NCBI GenBank assembly: GCA_946185485.1
Contig: CAMHJQ010000011.1
Coordinates: 1 to 64,000 of the forward strand
Direction of reading: 5' to 3'
DNA length: 64,000 bases
DNA from: an uncultured Prevotellaceae bacterium
Lineage (GTDB): Bacteria > Bacteroidota > Bacteroidia > Bacteroidales > Bacteroidaceae
Part shown: positions 53,276-61,666 of the stretch, in pieces
How positions within the stretch are numbered: the first letter of the stretch is position 1
How the letters are laid out: each line of letters begins with the position of its first letter
Made by a program: the position numbers and the translations under genes
Notes under the pieces: generated by a model
Databases searched by the model: none
The model's input: only the letters and a program-made list of their open reading frames with translations
Told to the model about the DNA's origin: nothing

Positions 53276-54068
53276 ATTTTGCCAACTTTTGAATTACTCC
53301 AAACGAAACACCAGTTAGTCTTGACAGTTGTCGGATTCCTGCCCCCAAAGAGAGCATAGTCCTAAGCACTTCATTGCGTCTTGATTTCTCAAGACTTTGA
53401 ACCATAAGAGGATTAACAATTCCTTGACTATCAACAAGAAATGATTTTATTTCACTGTCACTGACTGGCTTGCTACAGTCTGTGTCAATATCAAGTATCT
53501 TTTCGCTTCCCTCTACGGGAGTGTAAACCAGCTCTCTCAAATCTTCCTTTGAGATGCGTGAGAAAACAGCTCGGGTAGAACAGAATGTATTCGAATTGCT
53601 GTCAAATGCATATTCCTTCCAACTGCTCCAAGGGTAGTCCAATATATTATTCACAATTCCTGCTTTCAGTGGATTCTGGTGAATGTACCTCAGCAGGGTC
53701 ACGAAATACTCAAGGCTGTCAACAGGCTCACTTCGAAACCTGTCTTGAAACAGATGACCACTACGCTCGTATTTCTTGTTGAAATAGTGGGCGTATGTCA
53801 CGCCGATTCTCTTCACAACATCACTGACCTCCTCTTCTTGTTCCCGTAGTAGCAGATGAAGATGGTTGCTCATCAGACAATACGCGTAAAATATTGAGAG
53901 CGGCGGAAGCCTCAGACCTTGCTCGTCATGCCTATCGGACAGAGCCCTGAGGATGGAAACCATCTGTAAATAGTCTTCCTCGTCCTCAAAGATGTCCTGA
54001 CGGTTGATGCCTCTGACCATCACATGGTAAATTCCCGTTCCGCTTTTCTTCCTTAACTGTCGTGCCAT
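53274..54068 (-). CDS. REP-associated tyrosine transposase (Y1/HUH family)
   Basis: A 264-residue single-strand DNA transposase. It has the HUH motif NHLHLLL (His69, His71), the start GIYHVMVRGINRQDIFEDE characteristic of the Y1_Tnp domain, then GHLFQDRFRSEPVDS and LLRYIHQNPLKAGIV with the candidate catalytic Tyr128. The C-terminal part (about 185-264) includes a helix-turn-helix-like tail (LSLGAGIRQLSRLTGVSFGVIQ), as in many RAYTs. It appears intact with its own promoter (54098-54129). The stop codon TGA is embedded in the left hairpin, linking gene and repeat. Confidence 0.9.
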   Translation of the reverse strand: MARQLRKKSGTGIYHVMVRGINRQDIFEDEEDYLQMVSILRALSDRHDEQGLRLPPLSIFYAYCLMSNHLHLLLREQEEEVSDVVKRIGVTYAHYFNKKYERSGHLFQDRFRSEPVDSLEYFVTLLRYIHQNPLKAGIVNNILDYPWSSWKEYAFDSNSNTFCSTRAVFSRISKEDLRELVYTPVEGSEKILDIDTDCSKPVSDSEIKSFLVDSQGIVNPLMVQSLEKSRRNEVLRTMLSLGAGIRQLSRLTGVSFGVIQKLAK

Positions 54069-54097
54069 ATTCGCCCCAAGATATTAGTCTTCGACGG

Positions 54098-54129
54098 CAA
54101 AGATACAAATTTGTTCTCAATTCTACAAA
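54098..54129 (-). promoter_or_regulatory. Promoter of the RAYT transposase gene
   Basis: On the minus strand TTTG (54129-54126), 20-base spacer, TATCTTTG (54105-54098). Good consensus, 30 bases before the ATG and inside the element. Confidence 0.75.
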
Positions 54130-54145
54130 TATATTACCTTGTAAA

Positions 54146-54174
54146 ATGATCACAAGAACCGACCCCGTGATCAT
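54146..54174. repeat. Right terminal hairpin of the RAYT element
   Basis: ATGATCAC / GTGATCAT perfect 8-base stem with 13-base loop AAGAACCGACCCC. It lies 21 bases past the stop of the lipoprotein gene on its right. Confidence 0.85.
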
Positions 54175-54195
54175 TGATTATTGATTCTTGTTCTC

Positions 54196-55551
54196 TTACT
54201 CCCCTTCGGTATCTATATGAATTATTCTGCCATAATTGTCGTAGAGATTGAACTGAGTGTACTCATCATTTACTGGCCATGCAAAGAGCGCATTGTAATT
54301 CGCATTGAATGCTATGTCTTGAAGCAGTTCATTATCGGTTGTAATAAATGACAGATAAGTTCTTTTACCGGCATAAATTACACACAATTTTTCATCGCCT
54401 ATGAAGCGAATATAGGTAGAAAACACACCCACCTCATCATGCTGCGTACGTATCCATTCTATCTTTCCCTTCGCATCTACTTTAACAACAATAGCACTTT
54501 TATAATAATTATAATATTCCTGAATATATATATTACCATGACCTAGGAAGTATATGTTGCCCTTATTGTCTCTGATGGACTGTCCGATGTGAAAGAAGTA
54601 TTCTAGATCCCTGTCTTCTGAATAGTCCGAAGATGTGCTGACAACCTTGCCCTCGGCATCGAAGGTGATGGCCACAATTGTCTTTTCGCCTTTCCTGCCC
54701 ATTGCCACCACACTACCATCAGCAACCTCGTGAACATCGTATAGTTCATCGGCAAAATCACCTTCTTCCTCATGAATCAGTTGGCCATTGGCATCCAAGC
54801 GTGCGAAGTAGTATTTGCCAGCAGTATAGTTCTTGCCTACAACAGCCATGCCACCATCCTTGCAAGCGTATGCTCCTTTGATTAAATAATCATCGGTTTT
54901 GCTGGTAAATGTGTACAACACATCACCTGTCTCAGGGTTTACCTTGTATGCCACATCGTAAAACCAGGCTACTATGTTGCCTTCCTCCGATACAGATGCA
55001 TTCTCCACCCCTATTTGGCATCTCCACTTCACCTTGCTGTCTGCATCAGTTCGGCGGAGACAGAGATTTGAGGTGGAATGATCAAGGTCCTTGCATGTAA
55101 TATCAAGAAAGTCTCCCCCGGGCATCTGGCGGACCAACAAATTCACCTCCTCATTGTTCCCATAGAGGTCCATCTCGCGCCATCCTATGACAGTCGCATA
55201 CGACTTAAGTGTTTTGAACGTCATGTCCTTGGTAAGCACCTTCTCGCCGTCCATGGCGTTGATTGACAAATGGTACTCCGTATCTGGTGTCAAAGCACGC
55301 AACGTAATCTTTTTGTTTTTGGAAGTTTGTTTGATTTGCACACCATCAAGGTTTATATAACAAGTCAAGTCTTTTTGGAGAATCACGTCGACACGGTCTT
55401 TATGAACCTCCATTTCGACAGGAAGTTCATCATTGCTATACGAAGGCATTTCCTCACTGTAGGAAATTTCTTCCCATTCTGTACTGCAACCAGCCATCAC
55501 CATTGTCCCGACAGCTGAGAGCACTGTTATTATGATAGATTTAGCATTCAT
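54196..55551 (-). CDS. Surface lipoprotein, propeller-like, unknown function
   Basis: A 451-residue lipoprotein (lipobox MAGC, Cys22; acidic CSTEWEE, surface signal). An Ig-like domain (about 45-125) is followed by beta-propeller-like blades (examples: GAYACKDGGMAVVGKNYTAG, DVHEVADGSVVAMGRKGEK, DNKGNIYFLGHGN). No enzyme motif. The start ATG overlaps the stop of the preceding kelch-type gene (ATGA), so they are co-translated and likely act as a pair at the cell surface. Family name not recognised. Confidence 0.75.
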   Translation of the reverse strand: MNAKSIIITVLSAVGTMVMAGCSTEWEEISYSEEMPSYSNDELPVEMEVHKDRVDVILQKDLTCYINLDGVQIKQTSKNKKITLRALTPDTEYHLSINAMDGEKVLTKDMTFKTLKSYATVIGWREMDLYGNNEEVNLLVRQMPGGDFLDITCKDLDHSTSNLCLRRTDADSKVKWRCQIGVENASVSEEGNIVAWFYDVAYKVNPETGDVLYTFTSKTDDYLIKGAYACKDGGMAVVGKNYTAGKYYFARLDANGQLIHEEEGDFADELYDVHEVADGSVVAMGRKGEKTIVAITFDAEGKVVSTSSDYSEDRDLEYFFHIGQSIRDNKGNIYFLGHGNIYIQEYYNYYKSAIVVKVDAKGKIEWIRTQHDEVGVFSTYIRFIGDEKLCVIYAGKRTYLSFITTDNELLQDIAFNANYNALFAWPVNDEYTQFNLYDNYGRIIHIDTEGE

Positions 55552-57164
55552 TTGAGGTTGAAGTTGATGAAGTGCATACTTGTAGCGCCTAAAATGCCCG
55601 TGTATTTCAACATAGGACCCAAGATGAGCTTGTCCCTATAGAATGTGCTTGTTAGCATATTGGGGCCAATGGTATAAGTATCGTAAAGACCTAACAGTTC
55701 CCATTCTTTGGTGTTGAAATCATAACTGTAGATGGCAGAGTTGTCTTTATTGCCGGCATAGATGAGTTTGCCGTCATGCTCGAGAAGACATTGATTCTGG
55801 TTGCTGGTGTTATAAACAGATGTCAACTGTGTCTCCATGGTCCATTTGTCTTTACTTGAGTCATACACCCAGAGGAAGCCTTGCGGTGTCATAAAGTAGC
55901 CATTGGTCTCACCGTTGCCCGTCTGCATTACCTGCTGGTCTGTAGGCCTGTCGGCCACCTTCGTCCATTCTCCCTTGGAGATATCATACTTCCATGTCTC
56001 CATAAACTGCTTGGTTGTAGTGGAATAGTTTCCGCCCAAAATATATACACTGCCACCTGCGGCAAAAGTCCTCATGTAGTAAAACTCCCCTCTGACAGGC
56101 AGGTCTGCCAGTTTCTTCCAACTGTCAGTTTCGGGATTGTACTCATACAATTCATTCTGTACCGAGTTGCTGTCGCTGCCATAAGGTTTTTGTATTTCCG
56201 TGATACCATACGCTTTGGAGCCTACAGCCACAATCTCCGTGATGTCATAGGGCACATCCTTGTGTTTTTTCCATGTTTTGGTGTTGAGGTCGCAGGAGAC
56301 AAGCAGCTTGTCTGCCATCTTTGTGTAATAGTACATCCTGTCATCGATTCTGAAAGATGCCCTGGCAAAGTGTGGCAGATCCTTAAACTCGCTGAATGGT
56401 GTTGTGGCCTCCTCTTCCGGCTTCAAGGGCAGTATCCGGATTTTCTTTGGCAAAGGCAGTTCAGCATCAGGCCAGTGCAAGGCCACGTCGTAAATGCCTG
56501 GTCCAATGTCTGTCATGTCCACAAAGAGACAAATATCTGCTTCCCCGGAGCCCTTCATTGAGTTTTCCCATTCTACAGGGTAGATACGATCGCCCACCCT
56601 GACCTCTACGGGTTTACCTTGCATCGCATACCTCACCACAATGCCAAAACGCCTCTTCGCTGAAAAGTGCAGTGCTATTTCATCCGTCTCATATTTCCAT
56701 GGGTATGACGTCCCATCTACAATGGCATCAAGATAGGTTGGCTGCCCCCAAATATGGAGATAACTTTCAGCGGTCATGTTTGTCAGACTAATCATGAGCG
56801 ATCTTGACTTGAATGAGTTCTTGTCTGTTTTAAGCACTGCACTCACTATATATTCGTGGTCTTTAGCCGGCACTGCAAATGTTTTCTGAACTTTTTGCAT
56901 ACGGTCATCTCCAAGCTCCACGTTGGTTGTAGAAAGAGCGCTGCCCGCATCCTTCGCGTCATAAACAAGCAACTGCAAGCTATGATTGAAGAAAGACTCA
57001 CCCTTGTCCACCGTCATATAGGCAGTGAAAGAATTGCCAGAGGTGACAACACACGAATCCATCGTGATGCTCGGTAGGGAATAATTCTCCACCACCTCCT
57101 CCTTTGTACAAGCCATTAGCATCAAGAAAAAAGCCAATAGCGATGGGATTTTCTTCATCGTCAT
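55548..57164 (-). CDS. Kelch-repeat surface lipoprotein
   Basis: A 538-residue lipoprotein (lipobox LMAC, Cys19; CTKEEVVE, surface signal). The N-terminal half holds Ig/beta-sandwich domains (about 30-270). The C-terminal half (about 275-535) has kelch-like blades: YTKMADKLLVSCDLNTKTWKK, YEYNPETDSWKKLADLP, MRTFAAGGSVYILGGNYS, YDFNTKEWELLGLYD. ATG 57158 (MKKIPS) is an alternative start two codons in. The promoter lies in the remains of a toxin gene upstream. Probably binds a glycan or partner protein; no catalytic assignment possible. Confidence 0.78.
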   Translation of the reverse strand: MTMKKIPSLLAFFLMLMACTKEEVVENYSLPSITMDSCVVTSGNSFTAYMTVDKGESFFNHSLQLLVYDAKDAGSALSTTNVELGDDRMQKVQKTFAVPAKDHEYIVSAVLKTDKNSFKSRSLMISLTNMTAESYLHIWGQPTYLDAIVDGTSYPWKYETDEIALHFSAKRRFGIVVRYAMQGKPVEVRVGDRIYPVEWENSMKGSGEADICLFVDMTDIGPGIYDVALHWPDAELPLPKKIRILPLKPEEEATTPFSEFKDLPHFARASFRIDDRMYYYTKMADKLLVSCDLNTKTWKKHKDVPYDITEIVAVGSKAYGITEIQKPYGSDSNSVQNELYEYNPETDSWKKLADLPVRGEFYYMRTFAAGGSVYILGGNYSTTTKQFMETWKYDISKGEWTKVADRPTDQQVMQTGNGETNGYFMTPQGFLWVYDSSKDKWTMETQLTSVYNTSNQNQCLLEHDGKLIYAGNKDNSAIYSYDFNTKEWELLGLYDTYTIGPNMLTSTFYRDKLILGPMLKYTGILGATSMHFINFNLK

Positions 57165-57166
57165 TA

Positions 57167-57253
57167 CTAAAAAAAGATTTGGTTGTTATATGCAAAATTA
57201 TACAAAGCACCGACATTTTTCAAGAAACTTGTATCGAGCAGGTATCCGTTCAT
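57167..57253 (-). pseudogene. PIN-domain toxin gene cut after about 11 codons
   Basis: Starting from an ATG that overlaps the antitoxin stop (ATGA), the frame reads MNGYLLDTSFL, the start of a VapC-type PIN toxin with its first catalytic Asp, then runs 17 unrelated residues to a stop at 57167-57169. The rest of the toxin (about 120 residues) is missing. The unrelated DNA provides the promoter of the kelch lipoprotein gene. Confidence 0.7.
57193..57223 (-). promoter_or_regulatory. Promoter of the kelch lipoprotein operon
   Basis: On the minus strand TTG (57223-57221), 20-base spacer, TAATTTTG (57200-57193). It lies 29 bases before the ATG and within the truncated toxin gene. Confidence 0.65.
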
Positions 57254-57513
57254 AAGTCTGCATCAAATGTGTTTGCAGTTCTGGCAGCGCGGATATCTTC
57301 TACGATGTCTTCTGCCGAACGGCTGTCCTTCCATACACCCGCAAAACGGCTTGCCCAACCTTTGCGAGGTTTGGCGGCTGGTTCCTCGGGATGTGTCATG
57401 GAACTGCTTAGTAAGGTGATAAGTTCCAACTTTACGTTGTCACTTAAATTCTTCAGTTCCGACCAATACTTAGCACTGATGGGTGATGGCGTTACTAATG
57501 CATTTGTATTCAT
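57250..57513 (-). CDS. Antitoxin of a PIN-type toxin-antitoxin pair (orphaned)
   Basis: An intact 87-residue protein: helical start AKYWSELKNLSDNVKLELIT, a basic middle, and the tail WASRFAGVWKDSRSAEDIVEDIRA-type segment that normally wraps a PIN toxin's active site in Bacteroidetes. The stop overlaps the ATG of a PIN toxin gene, as in intact pairs, but that toxin is truncated. Recognition of the family rests on the tail pattern and the overlapping PIN start. No promoter box was identified with confidence upstream. Confidence 0.7.
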   Translation of the reverse strand: MNTNALVTPSPISAKYWSELKNLSDNVKLELITLLSSSMTHPEEPAAKPRKGWASRFAGVWKDSRSAEDIVEDIRAARTANTFDADL

Positions 57514-57651
57514 CTGTTCATCTTATCTATATGTTAGACGTTGCAAAAATAGACATAAATAATGAAACTACAAAATAAAAACTGAAAAAACAATATATAA
57601 GTATTAAAATGACAATTGAAGAACAAAATGCCACGGTGAGTGACATATGAG

Positions 57652-57749
57652 GGCTGAGGTAAGAAGGCTGAGGTAAGAAGGCTGATGTATGATGGCTGAT
57701 GTATGATGGCTGATGTATGATGGCTGATGTATGAGGGCTGAGGGAAGGG
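57652..57749 (+). repeat. Seven-copy 14-base tandem repeat
   Basis: Two units GGCTGAGGTAAGAA, four units close to GGCTGATGTATGAT (last ending GAG) and one degenerate GGCTGAGGGAAGGG. The 14-base unit is not a multiple of three and would disrupt any frame. It abuts the susC fragment. Confidence 0.88.
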
Positions 57750-57754
57750 GTAAG

Positions 57755-58042
57755 ACGGGGCAGCGTGTCAAGAAAGGTCAGGTCGTTGCGCGGCTGAGCG
57801 GTGCTGCCCTGCGTGAGAATATCCTCCATTGCCGTGCCAAGCTGGAGAAAGCCTTCCTGCGATACGCTGGAGTAGCTGCCGTCTACATTATATATAGGTA
57901 TAGAGGGAATGGTGGTCAGCGAGTAGCCGATAAGACCCTCGTCAGAGTCGGCCAGCTTCAGGTCGTCCTTGGTGTCGGAGTAAGTAACGCTCAGACTCAT
58001 CTTCAGCCAGCTCTTCAGCTGAGCGTCCAGATCGAAAACCGC
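57755..58042 (-). pseudogene. Internal fragment of a susC gene
   Basis: About 95 codons match the interior of the SusC at 44891-48199: LDAQLKSWLKMSLSVTYSDT and DDLKLADSDEGLIGYSLTT, then IPIYNVDGSYSSVSQEG, against the corresponding DLKSWLKMGVNVAFSETNDD block there. No start, plug or barrel end remains. Junctions: right side at about 58042 (AT-rich promoter region of the next SusC), left side at the tandem repeat. It is a relic of a third susC gene. Confidence 0.82.
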
Positions 58043-58105
58043 CTCATTAATTGTCGGAAAATTTAAGAAAAATAAAAAATTTTCAAAATTTGTCCTTAAA
58101 AAATG

Positions 58106-58134
58106 TTGTGTTTCAAAAAAAAGTATTACCTTTG
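58106..58134 (+). promoter_or_regulatory. Promoter of the second SusC-SusD operon
   Basis: TTG (58106-58108), 18-base spacer, TACCTTTG (58127-58134). The ATG is about 205 bases further on, giving a long AT-rich leader with a GC-richer patch near 58236-58282. Confidence 0.65.
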
Positions 58135-58340
58135 CAAAGCCAATTCGAAATATCAAACATAACCATATAAACAATATTAATAACTAACATTTAAAATTTA
58201 AATGACTATTCGAAAAAAAAACAATTAATTACACCATTGCGGGTCTGGTAGGCTTGGCGTGGAGGAGGCTTTACGTCTCTGACTAACTAACTAAAAACAA
58301 AATGTATTTATCCTAATTCAACCAAAGAAAATACCTAAGT

Positions 58341-61300
58341 ATGAATCAAAAAATCAGAAAAACAGCGCTGCTGATGGGTGCATGTTCCCTTTTAGGAATG
58401 TACTCGCCAGTATCAGCCAGTGCCGGGACGTCAGTTCAGGCTGTTCAGCAGTCAACGAAGAAAATTACGGGTACCGTCTCTGACTTACAAGGTCCTGTGA
58501 TTGGTGCGAGTGTCGTTGAAAAGGGTACCAGCAATGGTGCGGTAACCGACTTCGACGGAAACTTCACGCTCAATGTGAAGCCAGGTGCCACGCTGGTCAT
58601 CAGCTACGTCGGCTACACAACTAAGGAGATTGCCATCGGCAATCAGTCTACATTCAATGTGACTTTAGAGGAAGACAACAACTCACTGGACGAAGTCGTC
58701 GTCGTGGGTTACGGTACGATGAAGAAGAGCGACATCTCCGGTTCTGTGGCTACCATCAACAAAGAGCAGATGGAGCGCAAGGTTCCCGTGAACATTGCTC
58801 AAGCCCTCCAGGGTGCTGCTGCTGGTGTGATGGTCACCAATCAGGACGGTGCACCTGGCACAAAGTCGGCTATCCGTATCCGTGGTATCGGTACTATCAA
58901 TGGTGACGCCAGCCCTCTGTATGTGGTAGACGGTGTACAGGTCGGTACGAATGCTGACTTTGTTAATCCTGCTGATATTGAGAGCATCGAAATCCTGAAG
59001 GATGCCTCTGCAACCGCTATCTACGGTTCTGCAGGTGCTAACGGTGTTATCATGGTTACCACCAAGCATGGTCAGAAGGGTAAGATGAATATCAACATCA
59101 CCGGTGACTGGGGCTTCCAGACACTTCCTTATAAACTCGAAACTCTCAAAGGCGATGATTATGCCCGTTCTATCCGTGAGTCAAAGGCCAATGATGGCCA
59201 GACGCTGAACAACCAGATTTGGTCAGAGGTTTATGACGGCAAGCGCAACTATATCGACTGGCAGGATCAGATGTATCAGACTGGTATTCGCCAGCAGTAT
59301 GGTATTTCTGCAAACGGTGGTACCGAAAAAACCCAGTATAATTTCTCTCTCGGCTACCTCGATACGAAGGGTATCATTGTCAACACCCGTTACAATCGTC
59401 TTACCTCGCGAGCAAGCATAAAATCTAAGGTGAACGATTACATCGAGTTCGGTGGCGACTTTAACTATTCTTATTCTACGATTAAGGGTAACAACGCCGG
59501 TCTCGGTAACAACCAGAACCTTTCTTCACAGCGTGATATCGCCCAGATGGCTCCATCACTCGACTACATTGATGACACAACGGGTGATCATATCCTAGTG
59601 AACGTTGTCAATCCTGACGGAACCTACGGTGCCAGTAAGGCTCCGACACCTGACGGCTGGGAAGGTATGACCGCAGGTGCACAGAACCCCTATGCAACCC
59701 AGATGGAAATCGGTCGCGAGACGCGTAATTCACGTATTTCTATTAACCCTTACATTGACATTACCCTCCTCAACATGAAGGAGCACAAGTTGAACCTTCA
59801 TTCCATCGCTTCTTGGACTGAGACTCACTCAGACAACGACGAGTTCTCTGGCAAGTATGAGCGTTATAACTACGTTGGTGGTAAGATGACTAAGGTCAAC
59901 TACGAAGGCCGCGACAAGGAATACTACAACTTCGGTCTCTATCAGAACAAGGGTATTACCAAGGGTATCGAAACCTATCTGACCTACAACTGGAAGACAG
60001 ACTTCAACGATCTGACCCTGATGGTCGGTAACTCTGTCAGCGATTACGAAGGTTCATGGGTAAGCGCTAGCGCACACACATTCCTTTCTGCCGACAACCG
60101 TCTGATTTCACTTACTGATGACAAGTCATCTATTAATGGCAATGGTGGTTTCAACGCTAAGGTTCGCACCATTTCTTACTATGGACGTTTGATTTACAAT
60201 CTCTTCAATCGCTATATCTTGACTGCTACCGTACGTCGTGACGGTTCTTCCAATTTCTCTTCTTCTAACCGTTGGGCTACCTTCCCCTCGGCAGCTATTG
60301 CATGGCGCGTGAAGGAAGAGTCATTCCTGAAGGACGTCCAGGCTATCAGCAACGCCAAGGTTCGTATCGGTTGGGGTCAGACAGGTAACGCCGGCGGTAT
60401 TGCTGGTCGTTCAACGTATGCCCTTACTACGGTTGACACCAACTACCAGTTCTATAAGCAGGGACAAGGCGGTGGCTCTACTGGTTCTTTCGACCGTGAG
60501 CAAGGTTTCTATGCTCCTCTGGTGGATACCAGCCTGAAGTGGGAGACCAACGAGCAGCTGAACTTCGGTCTCGACCTCGGTTTCCTGAATGGCGACTTGA
60601 ATATCACCATGGATTACTTCATCCGCAAGACCAAGGATCTGCTCATCGAGCGTCAGATTCGTAAGTCATCTGGTTATTCTTCAATCTATACCAACTTCGG
60701 TCAGATTGACAACAAGGGCTTTGAGTTCTCTATCAACTACAACAAGAAGTTGAACAAGGATTGGGGCATCAACGTTGCATTCAACGGTTCTACCCTGAAG
60801 AACGAGATCAAGAAGATGGGTGTTGACTATACCTCTACTTGTGGTGGTAGCAACAGCACCTATTCTGCAGAAGATTCTATGGACGGTTCAAACATTGGTG
60901 CTGTTAATGGTACTGGTTTCGTTTGGGACAACCACTCTATCTGCCGTGAAGGTGAGGCTGTCGGCTCTTACTATGGCTACAAAGTTGCCCGCATCATCAA
61001 TACTGAAGAGGATCTGGCTAAGGCAAAGGCACAGGGACAGAAAGCATCAATGGGTGACTTCCTCTTCGTGGATACCGATGGAAATGGCACACTGGATGAC
61101 GCTGACCGCCAGATTCTCGGCAACGGTCTGCCTTCATTCAACTATGGCTTGAACATCAGTGCTACCTACAAGGACTGGGATTTCAGCATCTATACTTATG
61201 GTGTTCTCGGTATGGACATCCTCTCATACTCTAAAATGCGCATGAGCATCATGAACCCCTCTGATGACTCTTGGACGCCTGCCCTGTTGAAAGACAGCTA

Positions 61301-61646
61301 CGAAGACATGTGGAGTCCAACCAACACTGGTGCTTCGCTCGCACGTCTGACCCGTCTTGACGACAACAAGAACAGCCGCGTCAGCGATGCATGGATTGAG
61401 AATGGCAACTTCTTGAAGATCAGCAACATTCAAGTAGGCTACAACATCCCGAGACCTTTGCTCCACAAGATTGGTATTAATGCAGCACGTGCATACTTTG
61501 CTATCCAGAACCTCTGCACGATTTCTCCGTACACCAAGTATGGCGATCCTGAAGTTGGTCAGGGTAACGTTATCTATACCGGTCTTGATACTGGCCGCTA
61601 TGCTACTCCTCGCACATTCCAGTTTGGTCTTAATATCACGTTCTAA
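58341..61646 (+). CDS. SusC/RagA-family TonB-dependent transporter (second locus)
   Basis: A 1101-residue outer-membrane importer. Signal peptide, carboxypeptidase-regulatory-like domain (about 40-118, KKITGTVSDLQGPVIGASVV), plug (about 120-240: SGSVATINKEQMERKVPVNI, IEILKDASATAIYGSAGANGV) and barrel ending FGLNITF. Complete and typical. Its sequence differs clearly from the first SusC in the barrel (for example the AEDSMDGSNIGAVNGTGFVW insertion), so it imports another substrate or is a diverged paralogue. SusD follows after 20 bases. The substrate cannot be named. Confidence 0.97.
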   Translation: MNQKIRKTALLMGACSLLGMYSPVSASAGTSVQAVQQSTKKITGTVSDLQGPVIGASVVEKGTSNGAVTDFDGNFTLNVKPGATLVISYVGYTTKEIAIGNQSTFNVTLEEDNNSLDEVVVVGYGTMKKSDISGSVATINKEQMERKVPVNIAQALQGAAAGVMVTNQDGAPGTKSAIRIRGIGTINGDASPLYVVDGVQVGTNADFVNPADIESIEILKDASATAIYGSAGANGVIMVTTKHGQKGKMNINITGDWGFQTLPYKLETLKGDDYARSIRESKANDGQTLNNQIWSEVYDGKRNYIDWQDQMYQTGIRQQYGISANGGTEKTQYNFSLGYLDTKGIIVNTRYNRLTSRASIKSKVNDYIEFGGDFNYSYSTIKGNNAGLGNNQNLSSQRDIAQMAPSLDYIDDTTGDHILVNVVNPDGTYGASKAPTPDGWEGMTAGAQNPYATQMEIGRETRNSRISINPYIDITLLNMKEHKLNLHSIASWTETHSDNDEFSGKYERYNYVGGKMTKVNYEGRDKEYYNFGLYQNKGITKGIETYLTYNWKTDFNDLTLMVGNSVSDYEGSWVSASAHTFLSADNRLISLTDDKSSINGNGGFNAKVRTISYYGRLIYNLFNRYILTATVRRDGSSNFSSSNRWATFPSAAIAWRVKEESFLKDVQAISNAKVRIGWGQTGNAGGIAGRSTYALTTVDTNYQFYKQGQGGGSTGSFDREQGFYAPLVDTSLKWETNEQLNFGLDLGFLNGDLNITMDYFIRKTKDLLIERQIRKSSGYSSIYTNFGQIDNKGFEFSINYNKKLNKDWGINVAFNGSTLKNEIKKMGVDYTSTCGGSNSTYSAEDSMDGSNIGAVNGTGFVWDNHSICREGEAVGSYYGYKVARIINTEEDLAKAKAQGQKASMGDFLFVDTDGNGTLDDADRQILGNGLPSFNYGLNISATYKDWDFSIYTYGVLGMDILSYSKMRMSIMNPSDDSWTPALLKDSYEDMWSPTNTGASLARLTRLDDNKNSRVSDAWIENGNFLKISNIQVGYNIPRPLLHKIGINAARAYFAIQNLCTISPYTKYGDPEVGQGNVIYTGLDTGRYATPRTFQFGLNITF

Positions 61647-61666
61647 TTTGAAAGAAGAAATACATT

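Larger units (their letters stand above)
53250..54175 (-). mobile_element. REP-type transposase element bounded by hairpin repeats
   Basis: The transposase gene is framed by inverted copies of a 31-base unit: left 53250-53280, right about 54144-54174. Each unit has TGATC-type arms around a GGGGTCGGTTCTT centre. The right copy is a perfect 8-base-arm hairpin (ATGATCAC 54146-54153 / GTGATCAT 54167-54174), the left one is degenerate (5-base arms). This is the arrangement expected of a RAYT gene with its REP sequences or of an IS200/IS605-type element with subterminal hairpins. Confidence 0.8.

Noticed and set aside
57652..57749. CRISPR array
   Set aside because: The units are contiguous 14-base repeats without spacers, and no cas genes are present.
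57527..58174. A 215-codon gene on the minus strand
   Set aside because: It joins promoter-region AT-rich DNA, the susC fragment and the tandem repeat in one accidental frame; only the susC part has homology.
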